A stretch of DNA of 64,000 nucleotides. Source: Rhizobium sp. WYCCWR10014 (GTDB lineage Bacteria > Pseudomonadota > Alphaproteobacteria > Rhizobiales > Rhizobiaceae). Shown here piece after piece: positions 26,176 to 34,950 of the stretch (positions are counted from its first letter, which is position 1; every line of letters begins with the position of its first letter). The position numbers and the translations under genes were made by a program. The notes below the pieces were generated by a model, which saw nothing but the letters and a program-made list of their open reading frames with translations, was not told the origin of the DNA and ran no database searches. The DNA lies in the NCBI RefSeq assembly GCF_001657485.1, contig NZ_LXFU01000048.1, positions 62,001-126,000 on the forward strand. The letters run 5' to 3'.

Positions 26176-26643
26176 ATGGCTCTTTATGAACATGTATTCC
26201 TTGCCCGGCAGGATATTTCCGCTCAGCAGGTCGATGCCCTCGTAGAACAGTACAAGGGTGTGATCGAAGCGAATGGCGGTAAGGTCGGGCGTATCGAGAA
26301 CTGGGGCCTCAAGTCCCTCACCTACCGCATCAAGAAGAACCGCAAGGCGCACTACGCCCTGATGGACATCGATGCACCGGCTGCTGCCGTCCAGGAAATG
26401 GAACGTCAGATGCGCATCAGCGAAGACGTTCTTCGCTACATGACGATCGCCGTCGAGAAGCATGAAGAAGGTCCGTCTGCCATGATGCAGAAGCGCGACC
26501 GTGACGACCGTCCGCGCGAAGGCGGCCGTGGCCCGCGTGAAGGCGGCTTCGGCGATCGCGACCGCGGCCCGCGTCCGCCACGTGAAGGTGGCTTTGGCGA
26601 CCGCGACGACCGTCCGCGCCGTCCGCGCGAAGACCGTGTATAA
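26176..26643 (+). CDS. rpsF: 30S ribosomal protein S6
   Basis: A 155-residue S6, longer than the roughly 100-130 residues of most bacteria. The core (residues 1-100) begins MALYEHVFLARQDIS and includes the IENWGLKSLTYRIKKNRKAHY motif. The extra C-terminal tail from about residue 104 is a low-complexity arginine/glycine/aspartate region with repeats of REGGFGDRD, of a kind seen in rhizobial S6 proteins and likely RNA-binding or disordered. AAAGG eleven bases upstream serves as ribosome binding site. Partner of S18 in the platform of the small subunit. Confidence 0.97.
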   Translation: MALYEHVFLARQDISAQQVDALVEQYKGVIEANGGKVGRIENWGLKSLTYRIKKNRKAHYALMDIDAPAAAVQEMERQMRISEDVLRYMTIAVEKHEEGPSAMMQKRDRDDRPREGGRGPREGGFGDRDRGPRPPREGGFGDRDDRPRRPREDRV

Positions 26644-26657
26644 GGGAGATCTGAGAT

Positions 26658-26906
26658 ATGTCTGAAACTTCCTCCGCTCCGGTCCGCCGCCCGTTCCATC
26701 GCCGCCGCAAGACCTGCCCGTTCTCCGGCGCCAACGCGCCGCGGATCGACTACAAGGACGTACGCCTGCTGCAGCGCTACATTTCCGAGCGCGGCAAGAT
26801 CGTTCCGTCCCGCATCACGGCCGTTTCCCAGAAGAAGCAGCGCGAACTCGCCCAGGCGATCAAGCGCGCCCGTTTCCTCGGCCTGCTGCCCTACGTCGTC
26901 GCCTGA
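26658..26906 (+). CDS. rpsR: 30S ribosomal protein S18
   Basis: An 82-residue basic protein with the S18 core FHRRRKTCPFSG, DYKDVRLLQRYISERGKI and PSRITAVSQKKQRELAQAI. Binds next to S6 on 16S rRNA. A GGGAG site lies just ahead of the ATG, 14 bases after rpsF. A TTCG-loop hairpin follows the gene, which may reduce read-through into the DUF2232 gene. Confidence 0.97.
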   Translation: MSETSSAPVRRPFHRRRKTCPFSGANAPRIDYKDVRLLQRYISERGKIVPSRITAVSQKKQRELAQAIKRARFLGLLPYVVA

Positions 26907-26931
26907 TCATCGGCCGACGCACACACCCTTG

Positions 26932-26957
26932 AGGGAAGGCATTCGTGCCTTCCCTTC
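26932..26957 (+). terminator. hairpin with TTCG loop after rpsR
   Basis: GGGAAGGCA (26934-26942), loop TTCG, TGCCTTCCC (26947-26955), extended by an A-T and a G-T pair. A short pyrimidine tail follows. Probably a partial terminator or RNA stabiliser between rpsR and the DUF2232 gene. Confidence 0.65.
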
Positions 26958-27065
26958 TCCCTTCCGCGATGGGCGCGGATCGGAATTCTTAAAACCCATG
27001 TTGAGACGTTTCTGAATTCGATTCAGCAACATCCTCTAACTGCTTGATGAAGCAGGACAGCGACC

Positions 27066-28052
27066 TTGAAACGACCGAACATTAAAACGCTGCTGATCGG
27101 CGCACTCGCCGGATTGACCGCCGCCCTGCTGGTGCTGGGCGCGAGCATGCAGCCGTCGTTTTTCAGCGCGCTTCTCTACACGGCCTCGGCTCTGCCGATC
27201 CTCATCGTCGGGCTCGGCTGGGGCAATACCGCCGCGGTCTCGGCCGTCGTCAGCGCCGCGGCACTCGGCGCGATCTTGATCTCGCCTTCCTTCGCGCTGA
27301 TCATGACGATGGTGACGCTGCTGCCGGCCGGTTGGCTCAGCCATCTCGCCAATCTGGCGCGTCCGGCCGCCGAACTTGGCGGCCCCGACCATCTGCTTGC
27401 CTGGTATCCGCTCTCCGATATCCTGCTGCATCTCTGCGGTCTGGTGACGCTCGCCGTCATCGTCATCGGCGTGATCATCGGCTACGGACCTGAGATCACC
27501 GATCCGATCGTCGATCTGCTGATCACCTCGCTCAAGCAGCAGCAGCCGGAATTCATGCCCGATCCGGCAGCGACCGCGCAGACCAAGTCGCTGATCCTGC
27601 TGATGCTGCCGGCATTGCAGGGCGGCATGTGGGTCGCCATGCTGTTTGCCGCCTATTACTTCGCCGTGCGCATCGTTGCAGCGTCCGGCCGCGGCCTTCG
27701 TCCGCGCGAGGATATTCCCTCGTCGCTGCGCATGAACCGCAACTCGATCTTCATCTTCCTGGCCGGGCTTGCCGCCTGCTTCTTCGGCGGCGTTCCGGCA
27801 CTGGTCGGTGCGACGGTGATCGGCGCCTTCGGCGCCGGCTTCATGCTTTCCGGTTTCGCCTCGCTGCATTTCCGCACGCGCGGCAAGGACTGGCGCATAC
27901 CAGCCCTCATCCTCTGCTATCTGGCCTCGATGCTCATGCTGCTGCCAGCTCTCCTCATCCTCGTCCTCGGTCTCAGCGATACCCGCAAGGCGATCGCACT
28001 GACCCCGACGAAAGATGCCGATGCCCCCAAACAATCCGATACGAAAATCTGA
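27066..28052 (+). CDS. DUF2232 family membrane protein
   Basis: A 328-residue polytopic membrane protein with about eight hydrophobic segments. The start is TTG 27066 (KRPNIKTLLIGALAGLTAALLV), supported by AGGA eight bases upstream; the next in-frame ATG would delete the first helix. It sits between rpsR and rplI, a place where alphaproteobacteria and firmicutes keep DUF2232/YybS-like membrane proteins. Function is not established. The C-terminal tail is short and charged. Confidence 0.85.
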   Translation: MKRPNIKTLLIGALAGLTAALLVLGASMQPSFFSALLYTASALPILIVGLGWGNTAAVSAVVSAAALGAILISPSFALIMTMVTLLPAGWLSHLANLARPAAELGGPDHLLAWYPLSDILLHLCGLVTLAVIVIGVIIGYGPEITDPIVDLLITSLKQQQPEFMPDPAATAQTKSLILLMLPALQGGMWVAMLFAAYYFAVRIVAASGRGLRPREDIPSSLRMNRNSIFIFLAGLAACFFGGVPALVGATVIGAFGAGFMLSGFASLHFRTRGKDWRIPALILCYLASMLMLLPALLILVLGLSDTRKAIALTPTKDADAPKQSDTKI

Positions 28053-28074
28053 GACACAAGAAAGGAAAAAGAAA

Positions 28075-28653
28075 ATGGAAGTCATCCTTCTCGAACGCAT
28101 CTCCAAGCTCGGCCAGATGGGCGAAACCGTAAAGGTTCGCGACGGCTTTGCCCGTAACTACCTGCTGCCGCTCGGCAAGGCGCTGCGCGCCAATGCCGCC
28201 AACAAGACCCGCTTCGAAGCCGAGCGCGCGACGCTCGAAGCCCGCAACCTCGAGCGCAAGTCGGAAGCCCAGACGGTCGCCGATGTTCTCGACGGCAAGT
28301 CCTTCATCGTCGTGCGCTCCGCCGGCGAAACCGGCCAGCTCTACGGTTCGGTTGCTGCCCGTGACGTCGTCGAGATTCTCGCCGCCGAAGGCTTCAACAT
28401 CGGCCGCAACCAGGTTCACCTCAACACGCCGATCAAATCGATCGGCCTGCACAAGGTCGAGCTGCAGCTGCATGCCGAAGTCGAAATCCACGTCGAGCTG
28501 AACGTTGCCCGTTCGGCCGATGAGGCAGAGCGCCAGTCCAAGGGCGAAGAACTCACCTCGGTCGACGCGATCTACGGCGTCGACGAAGACGCGCTGCGTC
28601 CGGAAGACTTCTTCGATCCGGAAGCCGACGGCGTCGACGAAGACGAAGCATAA
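28075..28653 (+). CDS. rplI: 50S ribosomal protein L9
   Basis: A 192-residue L9 with the N-terminal signature EVILLERISKLGQMGETVKVRDGFARNYL (read from 28075), a long connecting helix and a C-terminal domain. About 40 extra residues form an acidic tail ending EDFFDPEADGVDEDEA, longer than E. coli L9 (149 residues). GAAAGGAAAAAG upstream provides the ribosome binding site. L9 helps keep the reading frame. A strong terminator follows. Confidence 0.96.
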   Translation: MEVILLERISKLGQMGETVKVRDGFARNYLLPLGKALRANAANKTRFEAERATLEARNLERKSEAQTVADVLDGKSFIVVRSAGETGQLYGSVAARDVVEILAAEGFNIGRNQVHLNTPIKSIGLHKVELQLHAEVEIHVELNVARSADEAERQSKGEELTSVDAIYGVDEDALRPEDFFDPEADGVDEDEA

Positions 28654-29020
28654 TTCTCGTCGGAGCGATCCGCGTGAAGGAAAGCCCGGCCACCGCGCCG
28701 GGCTTTTTCGTTTCCATCCCTTCGATATGAGCCGCCGATCGCCTCGCTTCTTTTAAGGGGATTCCGGATGTTTTTGCTGCGTGCCTTATCGCATCACGCT
28801 AAAGTAGCGTTCTCCGAAACGGATGGGCTGAGTCGGCGCCATGCCGTGTCGTGCGGGTGACACTGCCAGTATTTCTCCTTTGTGTCGCCCAAGACTGTGG
28901 AGAAGTCGAACAACGTGCACAGCGTTCAGGATTTAGGCGAAGCGAGCCCCCGCTCCTTTCGTAGCCTCTTGATTTTCGCGTCCGGAATTGCAACTCCGGA
29001 ACTGGAAAAAGACAGAACGG
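28654..29020. other. 367-bp intergenic region between rplI and dnaB
   Basis: It holds the rplI terminator (28681-28708), a short stretch TCGCATCACGCTAAAGT resembling family C flanks near 28789, and presumably the dnaB promoter, for which I see no clear consensus. No gene supported on either strand. Confidence 0.55.
28681..28708 (+). terminator. rho-independent terminator of rplI
   Basis: A perfect 10-bp stem AAAGCCCGGC (28681-28690) and GCCGGGCTTT (28697-28706) with loop CACCGC, followed by T residues to 28708. Confidence 0.9.
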
Positions 29021-30523
29021 ATGATGATGAACGACGCCGCTCGAAAGATTACAGCTGTTGCCTCGTCAGAGCAGCATTATCGCGAAGCACCCAACAACAT
29101 CGAAGCCGAGCAGGCGCTTCTGGGTGCGATCCTGATGAACAACGACGCCTATTACCGGGTGTCGGACTTCCTCAAGCCGATCCATCTCTATGAGCCGCTG
29201 CACCGGAAGATCTTCGAGGTTGCCGGCGATATCATCCGCATGGGCAAGATCGCCAATCCGGTGACGATCAAGACCTTCCTGAAAGCCGACGAGAAAGTCG
29301 GCGACATGACGGTTTCGCAATATCTGGCGAGCCTCGTCAGCAATGCCGTCACCGTCATCAATGCCGAGGATTACGGCCGGGCGATCTACGATCTGGCGCT
29401 GCGCCGGGCGCTGATCACCATCGGCGAGGACGTCGTCAACATCGCCTATGACGCGCCGCTCGACATGCCGCCGCAGTCGCAGATCGAGGATACGGAACGC
29501 CGCCTCTTCGAACTGGCGGAGAACGGCCGCTACGACGGCGGCTTCCAGGCTTTCAACGATGCGGTTGCGCTGGCGATCGACATGGCGGCTGTCGCCAAGG
29601 AGCGTGACGGCGGGCTTTCCGGCATTTCCACCGGGATCCATTCGCTGGATTCCAAGATGGGCGGCCTGCAGCGGTCGGACTTGATCGTGCTTGCCGGACG
29701 CCCCGGCATGGGCAAGACCTCGCTTGCCACCAACATCGCCTACAATATCGCCGCCGCCTACGAAGGCGAAGTCCAGTCGGACGGCAGCATGAAGGCAAAG
29801 AACGGCGGCGTCGTCGGCTTCTATTCGCTCGAAATGTCGTCCGAGCAGCTCGCCACCCGTATCATCTCCGAACAGACCGAAGTCTCCTCCTCGAAGATCC
29901 GCCGCGGTGACATCAACGATGCCGATTTCGAAAAGCTCGTCGCCTGCTCGATGATGATGCAGAAGGTGCCGCTCTTTATCGACCAGACCGGCGGCATCTC
30001 GATCGCCCAGCTTTCGGCCCGCGCGCGCCGTCTGAAGCGCCAGCGGGGCCTCGACGTGCTTGTGGTCGACTACATTCAGCTGATGACCGGCTCGGGCAAA
30101 TCCAGCGACAACCGCGTGCAGGAAATCACCCAGATCACCACCGGCCTCAAGGCGCTCGGCAAGGAGCTCAACGTTCCGATCATCGCGCTCTCGCAGCTCT
30201 CGCGTCAGGTCGAAAGCCGCGACGACAAGCGGCCGCAGCTGTCCGACCTTCGCGAATCCGGCTCGATCGAGCAGGATGCCGACGTCGTGCTATTCGTGTT
30301 CCGCGAGGAATATTACGTCAAGAATTCGGAGCCGCGCGACATCCACGATCCGAAATATCCGGAATGGGAAGCGCTGTTCGATAAGGTGAAGGGCACGGCC
30401 GACGTCATCATCGCCAAGCAGCGCCACGGGCCGACGGGCACGGTGAAACTCGCCTTCCAGTCAGAATTCACGCGCTTTGCCGATCTCGCCGATCCCTCCT
30501 TCACCCAATATGAAGAGCACTGA
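29021..30523 (+). CDS. dnaB: replicative DNA helicase DnaB
   Basis: A 500-residue hexameric helicase that opens DNA at the fork. The N-terminal domain opens REAPNNIEAEQALLGAILMNNDAY (after a short tail), followed by a linker and RecA-like motor: Walker A GRPGMGKTS, Walker B LVVDYIQLM, and the SQLSRQVESRDDKRPQLSDLRESGSIEQDAD segment. No intein interrupts the gene. Three ATG codons in a row (29021, 29024, 29027) leave the start uncertain by two residues. Terminated by a long hairpin after the stop. Confidence 0.96.
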   Translation: MMMNDAARKITAVASSEQHYREAPNNIEAEQALLGAILMNNDAYYRVSDFLKPIHLYEPLHRKIFEVAGDIIRMGKIANPVTIKTFLKADEKVGDMTVSQYLASLVSNAVTVINAEDYGRAIYDLALRRALITIGEDVVNIAYDAPLDMPPQSQIEDTERRLFELAENGRYDGGFQAFNDAVALAIDMAAVAKERDGGLSGISTGIHSLDSKMGGLQRSDLIVLAGRPGMGKTSLATNIAYNIAAAYEGEVQSDGSMKAKNGGVVGFYSLEMSSEQLATRIISEQTEVSSSKIRRGDINDADFEKLVACSMMMQKVPLFIDQTGGISIAQLSARARRLKRQRGLDVLVVDYIQLMTGSGKSSDNRVQEITQITTGLKALGKELNVPIIALSQLSRQVESRDDKRPQLSDLRESGSIEQDADVVLFVFREEYYVKNSEPRDIHDPKYPEWEALFDKVKGTADVIIAKQRHGPTGTVKLAFQSEFTRFADLADPSFTQYEEH

Positions 30524-30573
30524 TCGTGGGCCGGTGCTGCAACGCAGCGGCCGGACTTTCCCCCGACAATATT

Positions 30574-30615
30574 GACCTCTAGCCGCGTCGTATGCGACGC
30601 GGTTAGAGGTCTTTT
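30574..30615 (+). terminator. rho-independent terminator of dnaB
   Basis: A 17-bp stem, GACCTCTAGCCGCGTCG (30574-30590) with CGACGCGGTTAGAGGTC (30595-30611), one G-T pair, loop TATG, followed by TTTTCTTT. Confidence 0.92.
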
Positions 30616-30629
30616 CTTTATGAAGTCGT

Positions 30630-30661
30630 CCTCCCAAAACCGCTGCGCACTTTTGGGCGAC
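30630..30661. repeat. dispersed palindromic element (family C, copy 3)
   Basis: CCCAAAACCGCTGCGCACTTTTGGG lies just upstream of alr and matches the family C core (AAAACCGCTGCGCACTTTT). It folds through CCCAAAA/TTTTGGG. Confidence 0.6.
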
Positions 30662-30713
30662 TTGCAGTAAACTGACCGGAGCATCCTTCTCCGGCCTCTT
30701 TTCGAGGTGGATC

Positions 30714-31874
30714 ATGAGCGAATTTTTCGACGCCCCCGAAGACGACAATTTTGCCTCAGCAGGCCTGCGGCTGACCGTCGACTTGACGGCTCTGACGGAG
30801 AACTGGCGCGACATGGCGCGCCGCTCGGGTGCGGCGCGCGCCTCGGCGGTGGTCAAGGCGGATGCTTACGGCATGGGGATCGAGGATGCGGGCGAAGCGC
30901 TCTATATGGCCGGCACGCGCGACTTCTTCGTCGCGACCGTCGACGAGGGCGTGACGCTTCGCCTCTATGCGCCGGAGGCGCGCATCTTCGTGCTCTCAGG
31001 CATCTGGCCAGGAACTGAGCGGCGCTTCTTCGACAATGATCTGGTGCCGGTGATTTCCTCTGACGAACAGCTCGCCTTCTGGATGGCGGTGCTTGCCGAT
31101 TACGGCGACTACCCCTGCGCGCTGCATGTCGATACCGGCTTCAATCGGCTCGGATTGCATATCGACGATGCGATCGCGCTCGCCGACGACGTCTCACGGC
31201 CGGCGAGCTTCGCGCCCGTGCTTGTCATGAGCCACCTCGCCTGCGCCGACGATCCCACCCATGCGATGAACCGGCAGCAGCTCGAATCATTCCACAGGGT
31301 TAGCGCCGCTTATGAAGGCATCGATTCAAGTCTTGCTGCATCGGCCGGCATCTTTCTCGGCGAGGATTATCACTTCGACCTGACCCGCCCCGGCATCGCG
31401 CTCTACGGCGGCGAAGCGGTCAGCGGCATGGCGAACCCGATGCGGCCGGTGGCGACGGCGGAAGCGCGCATCATCCAGGTGCGAAATGTCGAGGCCGGCG
31501 AGACCGTCAGCTATGGGCGGGCGCTGCAGCTCAACCGCAAAAGCCGGCTGGCGATCGCCTCGGCCGGTTATGCCGACGGCTATATGCGCAGCCAGTCGAG
31601 CGGTGGCGTGCCGCTGCGCCAAGCGGTGCCGCAAGGTGGGCAAGGCTTCATCGCCGGACACAAGGTGCCGGTTGCCGGCCGCATCACCATGGACCTGACG
31701 ATCTTCGATATCACCGACCTGCCGGACAACGCCGTGCGCGCCGGGGATTATGTCGAGCTGTTCGGAAAGAACATGCCGGTGGACGATGTGGCGCGGACAT
31801 CCGGCACGATCGGATACGAGATCCTGACCAGCATGGGGCTCCGCCACGAGCGGCGCTATGTCGCCGAGGAGTAG
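30714..31874 (+). CDS. alr: alanine racemase
   Basis: A 386-residue PLP enzyme that makes D-alanine for peptidoglycan. PLP lysine is Lys48 in SAVVKADAYGMG; the second catalytic tyrosine lies in IASAGYADGYMR, and RPGIALYGG and MSHLACADDP are typical. Cytoplasmic, no signal peptide. Start ATG 30714 is preceded by CGAGGTGG. Single alr copy versus a catabolic dadX cannot be told from this window, though the location after dnaB is the usual site of biosynthetic alr. Confidence 0.94.
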   Translation: MSEFFDAPEDDNFASAGLRLTVDLTALTENWRDMARRSGAARASAVVKADAYGMGIEDAGEALYMAGTRDFFVATVDEGVTLRLYAPEARIFVLSGIWPGTERRFFDNDLVPVISSDEQLAFWMAVLADYGDYPCALHVDTGFNRLGLHIDDAIALADDVSRPASFAPVLVMSHLACADDPTHAMNRQQLESFHRVSAAYEGIDSSLAASAGIFLGEDYHFDLTRPGIALYGGEAVSGMANPMRPVATAEARIIQVRNVEAGETVSYGRALQLNRKSRLAIASAGYADGYMRSQSSGGVPLRQAVPQGGQGFIAGHKVPVAGRITMDLTIFDITDLPDNAVRAGDYVELFGKNMPVDDVARTSGTIGYEILTSMGLRHERRYVAEE

Positions 31875-31884
31875 AGTTCGCCCG

Positions 31885-32520
31885 TCAACGGCTGCTGAGG
31901 GCGAGACGGACGCCGAGCGCCACGAAAAGCGCACCGAGGCCGCGATCGAGCCATAGGCCGACTTTCTGATTATGCCTGAGCGCATCGGCAAGGCGCCCGC
32001 CGAGAAGGACGAGCGGCGGCTCGATGAAGGCAGCGACGACAATGATGAGCCCGCCATGCAGCAGGAGTTGGGCCCATGCCGGTCCTGCCCCTTCGACGAC
32101 GAATTGCGGCAGGAAGGCCAGGAAGAATATCGCCACTTTCGGATTGAGCAGCGACACCAGGATTCCCTGCCGGTAGATTTTTGCAACCGGCAAACTTTCA
32201 CCGGAAGCCCTTGTCAGGCCATTGCCGCCACGGGAGCGCAAAGCCTGAATGCCGAGCCAGACCAGATAGGCGGCGCCGATCCATTTGACTGCGGAGAAGG
32301 CGACGGCGGAAGCGGCAAGTATGGCCGAGAGGCCGAGTGCCGCCATCAGTACATGCAGGCAGGCGCCGGACCAGACACCGAACAGCGCGGAAAAACCGGC
32401 ACGTTTTCCGCCTCTCATCGTGTGACCGAGGATGAAGGCGATGTCGGGGCCGGGCGAGAGGTTGAGCAAAACCGCAGCCGACAGAAATGCAAGCCAGTGC
32501 GCGAGCGAATAATCGAACAT
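31885..32520 (-). CDS. LysE/RhtB family amino-acid exporter
   Basis: A 211-residue inner-membrane protein with about six hydrophobic segments and the family motif NLSPGPDIAFILGHTMRGG near residues 20-38. LysE/RhtB proteins export amino acids such as lysine, threonine, homoserine or leucine. Substrate unknown. It converges with alr (10-bp gap). Confidence 0.92.
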   Translation of the reverse strand: MFDYSLAHWLAFLSAAVLLNLSPGPDIAFILGHTMRGGKRAGFSALFGVWSGACLHVLMAALGLSAILAASAVAFSAVKWIGAAYLVWLGIQALRSRGGNGLTRASGESLPVAKIYRQGILVSLLNPKVAIFFLAFLPQFVVEGAGPAWAQLLLHGGLIIVVAAFIEPPLVLLGGRLADALRHNQKVGLWLDRGLGALFVALGVRLALSSR

Positions 32521-32684
32521 CTTCCACCGTTCCGGATGACTAGGAGCAAAGGATAGGCACAGGGCGCGCTGATGGGGAAATCATTAGTTTTGATCCGTCG
32601 CGATAGCCATTATCTCAAGCACGACAATGATTCGGTGAAGCGGTGCGTCGTTTCATTCAGGAACCCGGACTGAAAGAGTATTTG

Positions 32685-34085
32685 ATGGCGAAGGCCAGAA
32701 CACAATTCATCTGCCAGAGTTGCGGCACGGTTCACAACCGCTGGGCGGGCAAATGCGAGAACTGCGGCGAATGGAACACCATCGTCGAGGAGGACCCGAT
32801 GGGCGGGATCGGCTCCGGTCCCGGCAAGACGCCGAAAAAGGGCCGCCCGGTGGCGCTGACGGCGCTGTCAGGCGAGATCGAGGAGGCACCGCGCATCCAT
32901 ACCGCGATGTCGGAGCTCGACCGGGCGCTCGGCGGCGGCTTCGTGCGCGGGTCGGCCGTGCTGATCGGCGGCGATCCGGGCATCGGCAAATCGACGCTGC
33001 TGATGCAGGCAGCCGCCGCCCTTGCGCGGCGCGGCCACAAGATCATCTACGTCTCCGGCGAAGAAGCCGTGGCGCAGGTCCGGCTGCGGGCGCAACGCCT
33101 TGCGGCGGCCGATACCGACGTAATGCTGGCGGCAGAAACCAATGTCGAGGATATTCTGGCGACGCTCGCCGAGGGTAAGCGGCCAGACCTCGTCATCATC
33201 GATTCCATCCAGACGCTGTGGAGCGAACTTGCCGAATCGGCGCCGGGAACGGTGACGCAGGTGCGCACCGGCGTCCAGGCAATGATCCGTTTCGCCAAGC
33301 AGACGGGCGCCGCCATGGTGCTCGTCGGGCATGTGACCAAGGACGGACAGATCGCCGGGCCGCGCGTCGTCGAGCACATGGTCGATGCCGTGCTTTATTT
33401 CGAAGGCGATCGTGGCCATCACTACCGCATCCTGCGCACGGTCAAGAACCGCTTCGGCCCGACCGACGAGATCGGCGTCTTCGAAATGTCAGACAAAGGC
33501 TTACGCGAAGTCGCCAACCCCTCGGAACTCTTCCTCGGCGAGCGCAACGAAAAATCGCCGGGTGCTGCCGTCTTCGCCGGTATGGAGGGCACCCGCCCCA
33601 TTCTCGTCGAGGTGCAGGCGCTGGTGGCCCCAACCTCGCTCGGCACGCCGCGGCGCGCCGTGGTCGGGTGGGATGCGGCCCGGCTGTCGATGATCCTCGC
33701 AGTGCTTGAGGCCCATTGCGGCGTCCGGCTCGGCCAGCACGACGTCTACCTCAACGTCGCCGGCGGTTACCGTATCTCGGAACCGGCGGCCGATCTTGCC
33801 GTCGCCTCAGCGCTCGTTTCCTCGCTTGCCGGTATTGCCCTTCCAGCCGATTGCGTCTATTTCGGCGAAGTCAGCCTGTCGGGCGCCATCCGACCGGTTG
33901 CGCACACCGCCCAGCGCCTCAAGGAAGCCGAGAAGCTGGGTTTTTCCGCAGCACTGCTTCCATCCGCCTCCGCCGAACTGCCGAAGGGCTCCAGCGGGCG
34001 CTGGAGCGAAGTCGGAAGCCTGCCGGATCTGGTCGCGCGCATCGCCGGATCGAAGGGCGCGCTGCGTGTGGAAGACGACGTTTGA
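32685..34085 (+). CDS. radA: DNA repair protein RadA
   Basis: A 466-residue RecA-related protein for branch migration in recombinational repair. N-terminal C4 zinc finger CQSCGTVHNRWAGKCENC, Walker A GGDPGIGKST, the RadA-specific KNRFG motif and a C-terminal Lon-protease-like domain (DVYLNVAGGYRISEPAADLA). ATG 32685 (MAKARTQF) is the family start; an upstream extension of 14 residues is rejected. Confidence 0.96.
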   Translation: MAKARTQFICQSCGTVHNRWAGKCENCGEWNTIVEEDPMGGIGSGPGKTPKKGRPVALTALSGEIEEAPRIHTAMSELDRALGGGFVRGSAVLIGGDPGIGKSTLLMQAAAALARRGHKIIYVSGEEAVAQVRLRAQRLAAADTDVMLAAETNVEDILATLAEGKRPDLVIIDSIQTLWSELAESAPGTVTQVRTGVQAMIRFAKQTGAAMVLVGHVTKDGQIAGPRVVEHMVDAVLYFEGDRGHHYRILRTVKNRFGPTDEIGVFEMSDKGLREVANPSELFLGERNEKSPGAAVFAGMEGTRPILVEVQALVAPTSLGTPRRAVVGWDAARLSMILAVLEAHCGVRLGQHDVYLNVAGGYRISEPAADLAVASALVSSLAGIALPADCVYFGEVSLSGAIRPVAHTAQRLKEAEKLGFSAALLPSASAELPKGSSGRWSEVGSLPDLVARIAGSKGALRVEDDV

Positions 34086-34175
34086 TCCTTTCATTGCCGG
34101 GAATGGTAATGATATAGGAGGCACACGATAAGGCACGACACGGCCGCCAAGCGGCAGTCCTGGAGTTGAATTTAC

Positions 34176-34802
34176 ATGCCCATTACGATTTTCGACGGTA
34201 TTGTCATCGGCGTCGTGCTCTTCTCCGCCGTGCTGGCGATGGTCCGCGGCTTTTCACGCGAGATTCTTTCGATCGCGAGCTGGGGTGGTTCGGCGGCGGC
34301 CGCCTATTACCTCTATCCGTACCTGCTGCCCTATGCGAAAAAATATACCGATGACGACCGCATCGCGATCGTCGGTTCGGCAGCGGTCGTCTTCCTGATC
34401 GCGCTCATCGTCATCTCCTTCATCACGATGAAGATCGCAGATTTCATCATCGACAGCCGCGTCGGCGCGCTCGACCGCACGCTCGGCTTCCTGTTCGGGG
34501 CAGCGCGCGGCGTACTGCTCCTGGTCGTCGCCGTCGCCTTCTGGAACTGGCTGGTCGATGTCGATCACCGTCCGGCCTGGGTCAACGAAGCGAAGTCGAA
34601 ACCTTTCCTGGATTCGATGGTCGTAAAGCTGAAATCGGTTCTGCCGGAGCAATTTGCCCAGATGATACCGGAAAGCATCCGTGATAAGCTGCAGCCGCCG
34701 GCACAGGGCGCCGAAGGTACCACTCCGCCGACGGCCGACCAGGCTCCGGCGGAAGATGCACCGACCGCGCCCGCCGACGGCGCGCAGCAGCCGGCGAATT
34801 GA
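34176..34802 (+). CDS. CvpA family membrane protein
   Basis: A 208-residue protein with four hydrophobic segments in the first 130 residues and the CvpA text FDGIVIGVVLFSAVLAMVRGFSREILSI. The C-terminal part is a proline- and alanine-rich soluble tail (PPTADQAPAEDAPTAPADG). CvpA is linked to colicin V export in E. coli and to envelope integrity elsewhere. It precedes purF, the usual cvpA-purF order. Confidence 0.9.
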   Translation: MPITIFDGIVIGVVLFSAVLAMVRGFSREILSIASWGGSAAAAYYLYPYLLPYAKKYTDDDRIAIVGSAAVVFLIALIVISFITMKIADFIIDSRVGALDRTLGFLFGAARGVLLLVVAVAFWNWLVDVDHRPAWVNEAKSKPFLDSMVVKLKSVLPEQFAQMIPESIRDKLQPPAQGAEGTTPPTADQAPAEDAPTAPADGAQQPAN

Positions 34803-34950
34803 CACAGTGTTCAAGAGCTTGACCCGCCATCCGGCAATCGCCATTTGAGCGGAACGCGAAATGAGGGTCCGGCCGAGCATTCCAGCTCCGCCGGGCTCAG
34901 CTATTTCTGGAAATGCCGATCCATTCTTGTGAGAGCAGAGGCCCGCAGAA

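Noticed and set aside
29021..30523. Intein in dnaB
   Set aside because: Length of 500 residues and continuous motifs show no insertion.
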